A stretch of DNA of 64,000 nucleotides, from contig NZ_JAKSYI010000025.1 of the NCBI RefSeq assembly GCF_022829285.1, positions 28,509 to 92,508 on the forward strand, written 5' to 3'. Made by a program: the position numbers and the translations under genes. This document shows positions 27,550-36,830 of this stretch, piece after piece (position 1 is the stretch's first letter; every line of letters begins with the position of its first letter). The notes under the pieces are model-generated. The model worked only from the letters and a program-made list of their open reading frames with translations. It ran no database searches and was not told where the DNA came from. Origin of the DNA: Methylobacterium sp. J-078 (GTDB lineage Bacteria > Pseudomonadota > Alphaproteobacteria > Rhizobiales > Beijerinckiaceae).

Positions 27550-27747
27550 ATGGCGACGTACCGCGTCAACTTTGCCAAGCAGATCCTCGGGGTCCCCTTC
27601 ACCGTCGGTTCGGTGGAGATCACCCGGGCGCGCGACCCCATGCGGGCGCTCCGCGCGGCGGAACTGCGCTTTGCCCGCCAGCACGGCGTCGAGGATTGGC
27701 GGGAGCGGGCCGACCGGGCCGAGATCGCCCCGGCCCTTGGTACCTGA
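27550..27747 (+). CDS. Small conserved-looking hypothetical protein
   Basis: A 65-residue protein beginning MATYRVNFAKQILGVPFTV and ending in a basic/acidic helix (RALRAAELRFARQHG, then DWRERADRAE). AGGGAG lies six bases before the ATG, a good ribosome-binding site, which is the main reason to accept it. The N-terminal beta-strand pair and C-terminal helix suggest a compact soluble domain. I do not recognise a family. It precedes the malonyl-CoA decarboxylase gene by 156 bases. Confidence 0.65.
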   Translation: MATYRVNFAKQILGVPFTVGSVEITRARDPMRALRAAELRFARQHGVEDWRERADRAEIAPALGT

Positions 27748-27903
27748 AGCGTTCATCCGGCGCTTGCCGGCGGGACTTTACGGCCACGGTCTCTGGTCCT
27801 GGGGCCGGAGCCGTCCTAAAGTAACCGCTGGGCCGGGCACCCGTCGCACGCGGGGCATCGGCTCGCCCGTTACGGGCGTGAGCGAAGGGTCAGGCGGCGT
27901 GAC

Positions 27904-29310
27904 ATGGCGGCGATCTCTTTCTTCGGCGATCTGCTCCAGACGATCAGCGACCGGGGCCGGGATCTCATCGGCATCGGGCGGGGCGACCTCGCGGCCCGCG
28001 CCAATGCCCCGGAACTCGTCAAGCTCTGCGAGGACCTGATCTCGCGGAAGGGCGAGGCCTCCGGCGTCGCCCTGGCGCGGCTGATCCTGGAGCGCTACGC
28101 CACCCTGTCGGCCCGCGAGCGCGTGGCCTTCCTGCGCCTGGTCGCCACCGAGTTCACGGCTGATCATACCGCCGTGGACGAGGCGATCGCCGCCTATCGC
28201 GCCGATCCCACCCGGGCCGCCCTCGGCGCCCTCCACGATGCGGCCGAGCCCCGCAGCCAGGAACTTATCCGCCGCCTGAATCTGGCCCGGGACGGCACCC
28301 GCGCCCTGGTGCGGATGCGCGAGGACCTGTTCGGCCTGCGCCGCGAACTCCGGCGCGAGGAGGCCGACCCCGATCTCGTCGATGCCGCCGACAGCCTCGA
28401 CAGCGATTTCGAGCACCTGTTCGCCTCGTGGTTCAACCGGGGGTTCCTGGTGCTGCGCCACATTGACTGGACGACGCCCGCCCACATCCTGGAAAAAATC
28501 ATCCGCTACGAAGCGGTCCACGCGATCACCGGCTGGGACGATCTGCGCCGGCGCATCGAGCCGCCCGACCGGCGCTGCTTCGCCTTCTTCCATCCCGCCC
28601 TGGTGGACGAGCCGCTGATCTTCGTCGAGGTGGCGCTCACCGCAGGAATCAGTCCCGCCATCGCGCCGATCCTGGCGCACGAGCGCGATCTCCTGCCCCT
28701 GAAGGCCGCCACCACGGCGATCTTCTACTCGATCTCGAATTGCCAGAAGGGTCTGGCCGGGGTCACGTTCGGCAACTTCCTGATCAAGCAGGTGGTGGAA
28801 GACCTCGCCCGGGAGATCCCGAGCCTCAAGACCTTCGTCACCCTCTCGCCGGTGCCCGGCTTCTCCGCCTGGCTCGACCGCGAGCGCCGCTCCGACGCGC
28901 CGCAGGGCCTGACCCGCGAGGACGTCGAGGCCTTGCGCCTCATCGACGAGCCGGACTGGCAGAACGACAAGACGAAGTCCGAAGCCGTTCGCAAGGCGAT
29001 GATCCCGGCGGCGGCGGCTTATTTCCTGCGCGCCAAGAACGAGCGTGGGCGCCCCCTCGACCCGGTGGCCCGCTTTCATCTCGGCAATGGCGCCCGGCTG
29101 GAGCGCCTGAACTTCCTCGGCGACGTCTCGGACAAGGGGCTAAGCCAGTCGCGCGGGCTGATGGTCAACTACCTCTACGATCTCTCGGCCATCGAGAAGA
29201 ACCACGAGACCTATGCCAATCTCGGCACCGTGGCGGCCTCCAGCGCGGTGAGCCGCGAACTTCGCACCAACCTGCCGCCGATGCGGGCGGTGGCTCTCGC
29301 CGAGGCCTGA
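27904..29310 (+). CDS. Malonyl-CoA decarboxylase
   Basis: A 468-residue protein of the MCD family, which converts malonyl-CoA to acetyl-CoA and CO2. The N-terminal helical half (to about residue 185) precedes the acetyltransferase-like catalytic half. That half has 'HPALVDEPLIFVEVALT', 'FYSISNCQKGLAGVTFGNFLIKQV', 'FVTLSPVPGFSAWL' and, near the end, 'DPVARFHLGNGARLERLN', the conserved region with the catalytic histidine. It stands 115 bases upstream of a malonyl-CoA synthetase gene on the same strand. This is the MatA/MatB pairing, allowing malonate to be used as a carbon source. Confidence 0.93.
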   Translation: MAAISFFGDLLQTISDRGRDLIGIGRGDLAARANAPELVKLCEDLISRKGEASGVALARLILERYATLSARERVAFLRLVATEFTADHTAVDEAIAAYRADPTRAALGALHDAAEPRSQELIRRLNLARDGTRALVRMREDLFGLRRELRREEADPDLVDAADSLDSDFEHLFASWFNRGFLVLRHIDWTTPAHILEKIIRYEAVHAITGWDDLRRRIEPPDRRCFAFFHPALVDEPLIFVEVALTAGISPAIAPILAHERDLLPLKAATTAIFYSISNCQKGLAGVTFGNFLIKQVVEDLAREIPSLKTFVTLSPVPGFSAWLDRERRSDAPQGLTREDVEALRLIDEPDWQNDKTKSEAVRKAMIPAAAAYFLRAKNERGRPLDPVARFHLGNGARLERLNFLGDVSDKGLSQSRGLMVNYLYDLSAIEKNHETYANLGTVAASSAVSRELRTNLPPMRAVALAEA

Positions 29311-29425
29311 CCCCGGCGGCCGCCATCACCCCACCGCGACGCTCGCGGCCGCGACGCCTGCGGCTCCGAACGTCGCGATATCGGCGTTTGCGATTTCGAC
29401 GTTTGAAAGCGTATCGATCCCGACC

Positions 29426-30961
29426 ATGTCCAATCACCTCTTCGACCTCGTCCGCGCCAGCCTCCCGGCGGACCCCGCCGCCAAGGTCTTCCTCGAGACG
29501 GGCGAGGGCGCGCGCTACTCCTATGCCGACCTCATCGTGCGCTCGGGCGCCTACGCGGCCTGCCTGACGGCGGCGGGGGTGAAACCGGGGGACCGGGTGG
29601 CGGTGCAGGCCGAGAAGAGCCCGGAATTCCTGTTCCTGTATCTCGGCGCCGTGCGAGCCGGGGCGGTGTTCCTGCCGCTCAACACCGCCTATACGCCCAC
29701 CGAGATCGCCTATTTCCTCGGCGATGCCGAGCCGGCCATGTTCGTCTGCGATCCGGCGCGGCACGAGGCCCTCGCGCCGGTGGCGCGGGATGCGGGCGTG
29801 CCGGTGGTGTATACCCTGGACGCGAAGGGGCACGGCACCCTGGCGGAGGCCGCCGATGCCGAGACCGAAGCCTTCAGCGACGTGGCCCGCGGCCCGGACG
29901 ATCTGGCCGCCATCCTCTACACCTCGGGCACCACCGGGCGCTCGAAGGGCGCCATGCTGAGCCACGAGAATCTGGCCTCGAACGCCCGCACCCTTGCGGA
30001 GGCTTGGCGCTTCACCGCGGAGGACGTGCTGCTCCACGCCCTGCCGGTGTTCCACACCCATGGCCTGTTCGTGGCCACCAATACCGTCCTGGCGGCCGGC
30101 GCCAGCATGCTGTTCCTCGGACGCTTCGACCCGGCCGCGGTGCTGACCCTGCTGCCGCGCGCCACGGCGATGATGGGGGTTCCGACCTTCTACACCCGTC
30201 TCCTGAAGGAGGCCGGGCTGACGCCGGAGGTCACCGCCGGCATCCGGCTGTTCGTCTCGGGGTCGGCGCCCCTGCTGGCCGAGACGCATCGCGACTGGGA
30301 GGCCCGCACCGGCCACGCCATCCTCGAGCGCTACGGCATGACCGAGACCAACATGAACACCTCGAACCCCTATGCGGGGGCGCGCGTGGCCGGCACGGTC
30401 GGACCGGCGCTGCCGGGTGTCACCGTGCGGGTGGTCGACCCGGAGACCGGCGTGGCGCTCGCCACCGACGCCGTCGGCATGATCGAGGTGAAGGGCCCCA
30501 ACGTCTTCCAGGGTTACTGGCGCATGCCGGAGAAGACGGCGGCCGAGTTCAAGGCGGACGGGTTCTTCGTCACCGGCGACCTCGGCAAGATCGATCCGGA
30601 CGGCTACGTGCACATCGTCGGACGCGGCAAGGACCTCATCATCACGGGCGGCTACAACGTCTATCCGAAGGAGATCGAGAACGAGATCGACGCCCTGCCG
30701 GGCGTCGTCGAATCGGCGGTGATCGGACTGCCCCACGCGGATTTCGGCGAGGGTGTCACGGCGGTGGTCGTCGGCCGCGCGGACGTGCCGGACGAGGCCA
30801 CCATCCTGCGCACCCTCGAGGGGCGTCTGGCCCGCTACAAGTGTCCCAAGCGCGTGCTCTTCGTCGACGAGTTGCCGCGCAACACCATGGGCAAGGTGCA
30901 GAAGAACCTCCTGCGCGAGTCCCATGCAGGGCTCTACCGGCCGGCCGACCCGGTGCGGTGA
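29426..30961 (+). CDS. matB: Malonyl-CoA synthetase
   Basis: A 511-residue acyl-adenylate-forming enzyme. It has the P-loop-like 'LYTSGTTGRSKGAM', 'HALPVFHTHGLFVATN', 'LERYGMTETNMNTSNPY' and the catalytic C-terminal lysine region 'PRNTMGKVQKNLLR'. The 'GMTETNMNT' sequence and the MCD neighbour identify it as MatB, which activates malonate to malonyl-CoA with ATP and CoA. The broader alternative is an acyl-CoA synthetase for another dicarboxylate. No dedicated malonate transporter adjoins it. Confidence 0.93.
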   Translation: MSNHLFDLVRASLPADPAAKVFLETGEGARYSYADLIVRSGAYAACLTAAGVKPGDRVAVQAEKSPEFLFLYLGAVRAGAVFLPLNTAYTPTEIAYFLGDAEPAMFVCDPARHEALAPVARDAGVPVVYTLDAKGHGTLAEAADAETEAFSDVARGPDDLAAILYTSGTTGRSKGAMLSHENLASNARTLAEAWRFTAEDVLLHALPVFHTHGLFVATNTVLAAGASMLFLGRFDPAAVLTLLPRATAMMGVPTFYTRLLKEAGLTPEVTAGIRLFVSGSAPLLAETHRDWEARTGHAILERYGMTETNMNTSNPYAGARVAGTVGPALPGVTVRVVDPETGVALATDAVGMIEVKGPNVFQGYWRMPEKTAAEFKADGFFVTGDLGKIDPDGYVHIVGRGKDLIITGGYNVYPKEIENEIDALPGVVESAVIGLPHADFGEGVTAVVVGRADVPDEATILRTLEGRLARYKCPKRVLFVDELPRNTMGKVQKNLLRESHAGLYRPADPVR

Positions 30962-30962
30962 C

Positions 30963-31910
30963 GTGATCGATCGGCGCGCCCTGCTTCGCACGGCCGGCGC
31001 CGGTTTGGCCTTTGGCTCCATCGGACTAGCGGAGCCGCTTGGAGCCATCGCGGCCGAGTCTCGCCTCCCGCTCTGGCCCGGCACGCCGCCGGGCGGCGGC
31101 GGTCCCGCCGGCCCCGAGGCCGTGAGCGACAAGGGGGCGGCGAGCAACATCGCCGTGCCGGGGCTGGAAGTTTTCACCCCCGACGTTCCGAACGGCGCCG
31201 CGATGCTGGTCGCGGGCGGCGGCGGATACCGGCGCATCCAGATGGAGAGCGAGGCGCGCCCGGCGGCGCGCTGGCTCGCCGCGCGCGGCATCACGGCGTT
31301 CGTGCTGGCCTATCGCCTGCCGGGGGAGGGCTGGGGTGAGGGGCGCCGCGCACCGCTCCAGGACGCGCAGCGCGCCCTGAGGCTGATCCGCGCGCGGGCG
31401 CAATTGCACCGGATCGATCCCGCGCGGGTCGGTGTCCTCGGTTTCTCGGCGGGGGGGCACCTGCTCGGCCTCGCCGCGACCCGTTCCGCCTTCGCATCCT
31501 ATCGCGCTGTCGATGCCGCCGACGGGCTTTCGGCGCGGCCCGACGATGCGGCTCTGATCTATCCTGTGATCACCCTGGAACCACCCTACGATCACACCAT
31601 GACCCGGCGCATGCTGGTCGGCGCCCGCCCAGATCCGGACGTGTCCGCCGCCTGGTCGGTCGAGACCCACGTGCGGGGTGGCTGTCCGCCGACCTTCCTC
31701 GTGCAGGCCGAGGACGATCCGATCTCCGACCCCGCCAACGCGCGCCTGATGGCGCAGGCCTGCCGCCAGGCAGGCGTGCCGGTCGAGATCCATGCGCTCG
31801 CCTCCGGTGGCCACGGCTTCGGCATGGGCCGCCCCGGTACGCCGAGTGCGGCGTGGCCGGACTGGTACGCGGCTTGGCTGCGGGGCAGGGGAATGATGTC
31901 AGCGGGTTAG
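30963..31910 (+). CDS. Exported alpha/beta-hydrolase (BD-FAE/xylan-esterase-like)
   Basis: A 315-residue protein that starts VIDRRALLRTAGAGLAFG, a twin-arginine-type signal, so export by the Tat route is likely. The catalytic triad is visible: serine in LGFSAGGHL, aspartate in 'AEDDPISDPAN' and histidine in 'ASGGHGFGM'. An oxyanion-type 'VAGGGGYRRIQM' precedes them. 'AYRLPGEGW' and 'APLQDAQRALRLIRAR' match the bacterial esterase family often annotated as endo-1,4-beta-xylanase B or acetylesterase. The GTG start at 30963 is the only one that keeps the signal intact, and it lies one base after the matB stop. Confidence 0.85.
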   Translation: MIDRRALLRTAGAGLAFGSIGLAEPLGAIAAESRLPLWPGTPPGGGGPAGPEAVSDKGAASNIAVPGLEVFTPDVPNGAAMLVAGGGGYRRIQMESEARPAARWLAARGITAFVLAYRLPGEGWGEGRRAPLQDAQRALRLIRARAQLHRIDPARVGVLGFSAGGHLLGLAATRSAFASYRAVDAADGLSARPDDAALIYPVITLEPPYDHTMTRRMLVGARPDPDVSAAWSVETHVRGGCPPTFLVQAEDDPISDPANARLMAQACRQAGVPVEIHALASGGHGFGMGRPGTPSAAWPDWYAAWLRGRGMMSAG

Positions 31911-32038
31911 ATCGGCCCGAAAGCGGAACGACCGGCGGGGAAGCGTACGGACGCCGATGGCGTGTCGAAGGTGCGGAACGGCCAAGCCTGGATCACGTTG
32001 AGGCATCGCGCCGCATCGGCGCGCGGTCCGGTCCATCG

Positions 32039-33196
32039 ATGTCTTCTTCCCCACGCCCGCCTTCTGCGCCCACCGACGATGCCGCCCACTCGGTTCTCTG
32101 GACGCTCCTCCTCGGAACCGCCCTGATCGCCCTCGCGGCGGCGCCGAAGCGCGGCTCCCGGCCCGTGTCCGCCGCGTCGGACGGCGAGGCAGCGGCCGGC
32201 GCGGGCGGTGCCCGCTCGCATACGGGGGCGGCGGCCGAGTACCTTGCCGCGACGCAGGTGGAGCGGGGACGGGCCGCGCACTCGCCCACCGAGATCACGG
32301 CGGCGGGCTGGAAGGACATCCTCTACCGGGTCTACCTCGAGTTCAATCAGGACCGCGTGCTCTCGGTGGCGGCGGGCGTGACCTTCTACTCGCTGCTCTC
32401 CCTGTTTCCCGCCATCGCCGCCCTCGTCTCCTGCTACGGCCTCGTGGCCGACGTGAATTCCATCAACGAGCATCTCGCCAGCATGCGGGGCGTGCTGCCC
32501 TCCGGCGCCATCGAGATCATCGGCGACCAGGTCAAGCGCATCGCCGCCAAGGGCAACGGCACCCTCGGCCTGACCTTCTTCACCAGCCTGCTGCTCTCCC
32601 TGTGGAGCGCCAATGCCGCCATGAAGGCGATGTTCGATGCCCTGAACGTGGTCTACGAGGAGGAGGAGAAGCGCTCCTTCATCATGCTGAACCTGCGCTC
32701 GCTCACTTTCACCATCGGGGCGCTCCTGTTCACCATCCTGGCGCTCACCGGCATCGTGGTGCTGCCGGTGGTGTTCAAGTTCGTGGGCCTCAGCGACACC
32801 GCCTGGCTCGTCGCCCTGCTGCGCTGGCCTGCCCTCCTCTTCGTCCTGCTCGGGGGGCTGTCGCTGCTCTACCGCTACGGTCCGAGCCGCGAGCGTCCGC
32901 GCTGGCGCTGGGTCGGCGTCGGTGGGGCGGTGGCCGGCCTGCTCTGGCTCGCAGCCTCGATTCTGTTCTCCTGGTACGTCTCCAGCTTCGGGAACTACAA
33001 CGAGACCTACGGCTCGCTCGGCGCGGCCATCGGCTTCATGACCTGGATCTGGATCTCCACCACGATCGTTCTGCTCGGCGGCGAGATCAACGCCGAGATG
33101 GAGCATCAGACCGCCCGGGACACCACGACCGGGCCGGAGATGCCCATGGGCGCGCGCCGCGCCCGCATGGCCGACACCCTCGGGGCGACGGCCTGA
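32039..33196 (+). CDS. YihY/BrkB-family inner-membrane protein
   Basis: A 385-residue membrane protein. It has an N-terminal helix (SVLWTLLLGTALIALAA), a hydrophilic stretch, then the YihY core: 'DRVLSVAAGVTFYSLLSLFPAIAAL', 'LGLTFFTSLLLSLWSANAAMKAMFDALNVVYEEEE', and 'LGAAIGFMTWIWISTTIVLLGGEINAE' at the end. These are the defining segments of UPF0761/BrkB, once called ribonuclease BN by mistake. No enzymatic function is established. The region upstream of the chosen ATG overlaps the esterase stop area and lacks family similarity. Confidence 0.85.
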   Translation: MSSSPRPPSAPTDDAAHSVLWTLLLGTALIALAAAPKRGSRPVSAASDGEAAAGAGGARSHTGAAAEYLAATQVERGRAAHSPTEITAAGWKDILYRVYLEFNQDRVLSVAAGVTFYSLLSLFPAIAALVSCYGLVADVNSINEHLASMRGVLPSGAIEIIGDQVKRIAAKGNGTLGLTFFTSLLLSLWSANAAMKAMFDALNVVYEEEEKRSFIMLNLRSLTFTIGALLFTILALTGIVVLPVVFKFVGLSDTAWLVALLRWPALLFVLLGGLSLLYRYGPSRERPRWRWVGVGGAVAGLLWLAASILFSWYVSSFGNYNETYGSLGAAIGFMTWIWISTTIVLLGGEINAEMEHQTARDTTTGPEMPMGARRARMADTLGATA

Positions 33197-33283
33197 GGGG
33201 CGGGCTCCCCTTTCGGCGGGGGATGCCTATCTGGAAGAGACGTTTCCGACCCTCTTCCTCACGCACCCTTGCGAGCAGAGCCC

Positions 33284-33694
33284 ATGAACACAGCCCCCAC
33301 CGACGCGATCGAGGCCCGGACCGAGGCCGAGTGGCGCGCCATTCTGACGCCCGAGCAGTACCGGGTTCTGCGCGAGCACGGCACCGAACGGGCCGGCACG
33401 AGCTGCCTGAACGCCGAGAAGCGGCCGGGGACCTTCCACTGCGCCGGTTGCGACGCCCCGCTCTTCGCCACCGGCACCAAGTTCGAATCCGGCACTGGAT
33501 GGCCGAGCTTCTTCGACCCGATCGACGGAGCCGTGGAGACGACGGTCGACCGCAGCCACTGGATGACCCGCACGGAAGTCCACTGTGCCCGGTGCAAGGG
33601 CCATCTCGGACATGTCTTCGACGACGGTCCGGCGCCGACTGGTTTGCGCTATTGCATGAACGGCATCTCGCTGCGCTTCGAGCCGCAGGGCTGA
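33284..33694 (+). CDS. msrB: Peptide methionine-(R)-S-oxide reductase
   Basis: A 136-residue MsrB that reduces the R-epimer of methionine sulphoxide in damaged proteins. Present are two CxxC zinc pairs (CAGC and CARC), '[14 protein letters not shown]', '[20 protein letters not shown]' with the catalytic cysteine, and 'SLRFEP'. The ATG at 33284 gives the normal length; the ribosome-binding site is weak. It is probably a single-gene unit. Confidence 0.95.
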   Translation: MNTAPTDAIEARTEAEWRAILTPEQYRVLREHGTERAGTSCLNAEKRPGTFHCAGCDAPLFATGTKFESGTGWPSFFDPIDGAVETTVDRSHWMTRTEVHCARCKGHLGHVFDDGPAPTGLRYCMNGISLRFEPQG

Positions 33695-34024
33695 CCGCCT
33701 GGAACTGCCGCCGGGACCCATGGAACCCTGCGGACAACGGCGACGGGTGGGGACGGGCGAGGTGGTCCGGCCGCGAAGGTCTTGATTTCGCCGTCGTTTT
33801 GCTTAGTCCGGAGCAGAGAAATATTGTGCGGTCTGTCCCGCAACCCTGGGGATGACCCCAAGACACATCCTATGTCATGGTTTCGCGGCGCGGCCTGCCT
33901 CGTCCGGACCCTGATTCCTTCTTGACCCGGACGGCCCGCCGCGCTTCAGGGAAGCTGGCGGGCCCGACGCCAGCGTCCGCCCGGACCTCCGCCCCTGGGC
34001 CGGCCGCTTCCGCGGAGTTTGCCG
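33695..34024. other. Intergenic region, no gene seen
   Basis: 330 bases between msrB and the CYTH-like gene. The part around 33780-33880 is relatively AT-rich and may hold the promoter of the downstream gene. No stable hairpin, RNA or repeat is apparent. Confidence 0.35.
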
Positions 34025-35017
34025 ATGAGCCTCGTACGCCGCTTTCTCGTGGCCCCCGCCCTGGTCCGCCTCATCCGGAAGGAGCGTGGAGCCGCCCGGA
34101 TCAGCGAAGGCTATTTCGCCCCCCAGGCCGGGCGCGTCTCCTACGTGCGGGTGGATGGCCAGACCTGCCACCTCGTCCTCGTCACGTCCGCTCCGGACGG
34201 CACTGCGAGCGAGGAGCGCACCGACGTGCCGCGCGCCCATGGCGACGCGCTCATGGACGTCTGCTCGGGCAAGGCCGCGTACGACCGCACCGGCATCGCC
34301 CTCGGCGGTGGCCGGGAAGCGCAGATCGACCGCTACAGCGTGCCCGGTGAGCTCGATCTCGTCAGCATTTCCTTCGACGGGCCTGACGAGGCCGGCAGCT
34401 TCGCGGTGCCCGCCTGGTTCGGCCCCGAGGTCTCCGGGGATGCCGCCTACGACCGCCACGCCATCGCCCTGCAGGGGCCGCCGCAGCCCGGCGAGATCGC
34501 CCTCAGCAACGCCGCCCTCGACGCGGTCCTCGATCTCGTGGAGCCGCGCTTCGGCTTCGGCCGCTTCGGCGGATCGGCGCGGACCGGCGATGGCGACGGC
34601 ATGATGAAGGCCCTGCGCCGCGTCGCCGGCGGCGCCGCCGTCGCGGCCCCGGTGGCGGCTGCTGGGGCGATATCGGTCGCCGAGGAGCCCGCCTCCGTCG
34701 AGACGGCCCATATCGAGCCTGAGCATGTCGAGCCTGAGCACGTCGAGCCCACCCACATGGAGGCGCCGCACGAGGCGCCGGCCCATGTCGAGGCCGCGCC
34801 GGAGCCGCAGCCCGAGGCCCATCATGAGCCCGCGCCGGCGCCTGAGCCGGCGCACGAATCCCCGCAGACCATCGACTCGCGGATCGACGACGTCATCGAG
34901 AGCCTGTCCCAGGCGCTGGGCAATCCCCAGCCCCACGGCACGACGCGGGGCGAGGACGACATCGCCGCCGAGTTCGAGCGCTGGACCGTTCGTCCCCGCC
35001 GCACCCAGCAGACCTGA
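34025..35017 (+). CDS. Degenerate CYTH-domain protein with His/Pro/Glu-rich tail
   Basis: A 330-residue protein. Residues 1-165 follow the CYTH (adenylate cyclase/triphosphatase) order: 'RRFLV', 'ISEGYFA', 'VSYVRVDGQTCHLVLVT', 'EERTDVP', 'YSVPGELDLVSISFDGP', 'FAVPAWFGPEVSGDAAYDRHAIALQG'. The N-terminal ExExK catalytic motif is gone (MSLVRRFLV), and the lysine and arginine ligand positions look eroded, so triphosphatase activity is unlikely. Residues 190-330 form a low-complexity tail with repeated HIEPEHVEPEHVEPTH and H/P/E/A-rich sequence, then a helical end. GGAG precedes the ATG at 34025. Confidence 0.7.
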   Translation: MSLVRRFLVAPALVRLIRKERGAARISEGYFAPQAGRVSYVRVDGQTCHLVLVTSAPDGTASEERTDVPRAHGDALMDVCSGKAAYDRTGIALGGGREAQIDRYSVPGELDLVSISFDGPDEAGSFAVPAWFGPEVSGDAAYDRHAIALQGPPQPGEIALSNAALDAVLDLVEPRFGFGRFGGSARTGDGDGMMKALRRVAGGAAVAAPVAAAGAISVAEEPASVETAHIEPEHVEPEHVEPTHMEAPHEAPAHVEAAPEPQPEAHHEPAPAPEPAHESPQTIDSRIDDVIESLSQALGNPQPHGTTRGEDDIAAEFERWTVRPRRTQQT

Positions 35018-35411
35018 GTCCACGGGCCCGACCGGCGCAGCGGCGTCGGCTCGGCGCGTGTCCGATACCTGCGCATCATACGGTGCGCGGGAGCGCCCGA
35101 ACCGCATGCGGGCGTAGGCGGAGGCGGTGCCATCAAATGCGCAGCCAGTCCGGAAGAACTGGGCGCCAGGCATGGATGCGCCGTGATCGTGGCCCGAACC
35201 CCATTTCGGTGCACCGCCGGCGGCCGTACGGCCGCGCTCGAATCCCGACCCCGAAGGCCAGGGCGCCGCTCCACCGGTTTCGGTGCCAACCGCGTGGTAC
35301 GCCTTACAGTTTGTCACTGGGAGCCGGCCGCCCCGATTGAGCGCCTCGAATAAACTGGCTAGCGTCGGGATTAACAATCGGCGGGTTGCGCTGAGAGCGG
35401 CGGGAGGAATC
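35018..35411. other. Intergenic region upstream of dctA
   Basis: About 390 bases. A good Shine-Dalgarno (GGAGGA) lies just before dctA. The stretch at 35330-35400 is relatively AT-rich and probably holds the promoter. I looked for a sigma-54 type TGGC-N10-GC site, as is usual for dctA genes, and did not find a convincing one. Confidence 0.35.
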
Positions 35412-36818
35412 ATGGCCCAGGCCATCACACAAGGTACGGTCGAGGCTGGCGCCGGCCGGACCACCAAGGAGCCCTGGTACAAGGTGCTCTACATCCAGGT
35501 TCTGATCGCCATCGCCCTCGGCATCCTGCTGGGCTACCTGAATCCCGAATGGGGCAAGTCGGTCAAATGGCTGGGCGATGCCTTCATCGCGCTGATCAAG
35601 ATGATGATCGCGCCGATCATCTTCTGTACCATCGTGCACGGCATCGCCTCCATCGGTGACCTGAAGAAGGTCGGTCGCGTCGGTCTCAAGGCGCTGGTCT
35701 ACTTCGAGGTCGTCTCCACCATCGCGCTCCTCATCGGCGTCCTGGTCGGCGAGGTCGTCAAGCCGGGCGCGGGCTTCAACGCCGACGTGACCAAGCTCGA
35801 TGGCAAGTCGGTCGAGAAATACGCCAAGATGGCCGCCGACGATTCGGTGACCGGCCACATCATGGCGCTGATCCCGAAGAGCTTCTTCGACGCCTTCGCC
35901 ACCGGCGACCTGCTGCAGGTGCTGCTGATTTCGATCCTCACCGGCGTCGTCGTCACCGGCATGGGCCAGCGCGGCGAGGCCATCACCCACGCCATCGACA
36001 CGGCTGGGCAGATCTTCTTCCGCATCATCGGCCTCGTGGTGAAGCTCGCGCCCATCGGTGCCTTCGGCGCCATGGCCTTCACGATCGGCCAGTACGGCAT
36101 CGGCAAGGTCGTCGACCTCGCCTGGCTCGTCGGCACCTTCTACGTCACCGCCTTCCTGTTCGTGGTCCTGGTGCTGGGCGGCATCGCCCGGGTGGCCGGC
36201 TTCTCGATCTTCAAGTTCCTCGCCTACATCAAGGACGAACTCCTCATCGTGCTCGGCACCTCGTCCTCCGAGACGGTGCTGCCGCACATGATGACGAAGA
36301 TGCGCCGCCTCGGCGCCTCGGACTCGGTGGTCGGCCTCGTGATCCCGACGGGCTACTCGTTCAACCTCGACGGCACCAACATCTACATGACCCTGGCCTC
36401 GCTGTTTCTGGCGCAGGCCGTGGGAGCGGACCTGTCCTTCGGCCAGTACGCCACGATCATCCTGGTCGCGATGCTGACCTCGAAGGGCGCCTCCGGTGTC
36501 ACCGGCGCCGGCTTCATCACGCTGGCGGCGACGCTCAGCGCCATCCCCAACAACCCCGTGCCGGTGGCGGCCATGACCCTGATCCTCGGCGTCGACAAGT
36601 TCATGTCGGAGTGCCGGGCCATCACCAACCTCATCGGCAACGGTGTGGCCACCGTGGTGGTCAGCCGCTGGGAGGGCGAACTCGATCAGGAGAAACTGAA
36701 CCAGGTGATGGCGCACCCGATCTCGATCGGCACCGACATCTCCGACCACGCGCCGAACATGGACCCGGCGACCGCACCCGCCGCCGCCGCGGCGCCGATT
36801 CCGGCCCCGGCCCGCTGA
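35412..36818 (+). CDS. dctA: C4-dicarboxylate/H+(Na+) symporter DctA
   Basis: A 468-residue member of the glutamate/dicarboxylate:cation symporter (DAACS) family that imports succinate, malate and fumarate. Visible landmarks are '[26 protein letters not shown]', the re-entrant hairpin serine motif [14 protein letters not shown], '[16 protein letters not shown]' and '[21 protein letters not shown]'. The length and motifs are typical of DctA. The C-terminal tail is alanine/proline-rich. No dctB/dctD regulators adjoin it. The following ROK gene is in the same reading frame just past the stop codon. Confidence 0.95.
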   Translation: MAQAITQGTVEAGAGRTTKEPWYKVLYIQVLIAIALGILLGYLNPEWGKSVKWLGDAFIALIKMMIAPIIFCTIVHGIASIGDLKKVGRVGLKALVYFEVVSTIALLIGVLVGEVVKPGAGFNADVTKLDGKSVEKYAKMAADDSVTGHIMALIPKSFFDAFATGDLLQVLLISILTGVVVTGMGQRGEAITHAIDTAGQIFFRIIGLVVKLAPIGAFGAMAFTIGQYGIGKVVDLAWLVGTFYVTAFLFVVLVLGGIARVAGFSIFKFLAYIKDELLIVLGTSSSETVLPHMMTKMRRLGASDSVVGLVIPTGYSFNLDGTNIYMTLASLFLAQAVGADLSFGQYATIILVAMLTSKGASGVTGAGFITLAATLSAIPNNPVPVAAMTLILGVDKFMSECRAITNLIGNGVATVVVSRWEGELDQEKLNQVMAHPISIGTDISDHAPNMDPATAPAAAAAPIPAPAR

Positions 36819-36830
36819 CGGAACCCGGAC

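Noticed and set aside
29311..29425. Short GCG-rich repeated words between malonyl-CoA decarboxylase and matB
   Set aside because: They are irregular and explained by base composition; no consistent unit or stem could be defined.
31318..31346. A GGGGGAGGGCTGGGGTGAGG segment inside the esterase gene resembling part of the palindromic repeat
   Set aside because: It encodes the family-conserved YRLP..GW...  region before APLQDAQRA and has no hairpin partner, so it is likely coincidence and not a third repeat copy.
36816..36818. TGA between dctA and the in-frame ROK gene as a recoded codon giving a fusion
   Set aside because: DctA ends at a normal length with a typical tail, no selenocysteine-type structure was seen, and a transporter-kinase fusion has no precedent I know. 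The start-codon puzzle is recorded as a finding.
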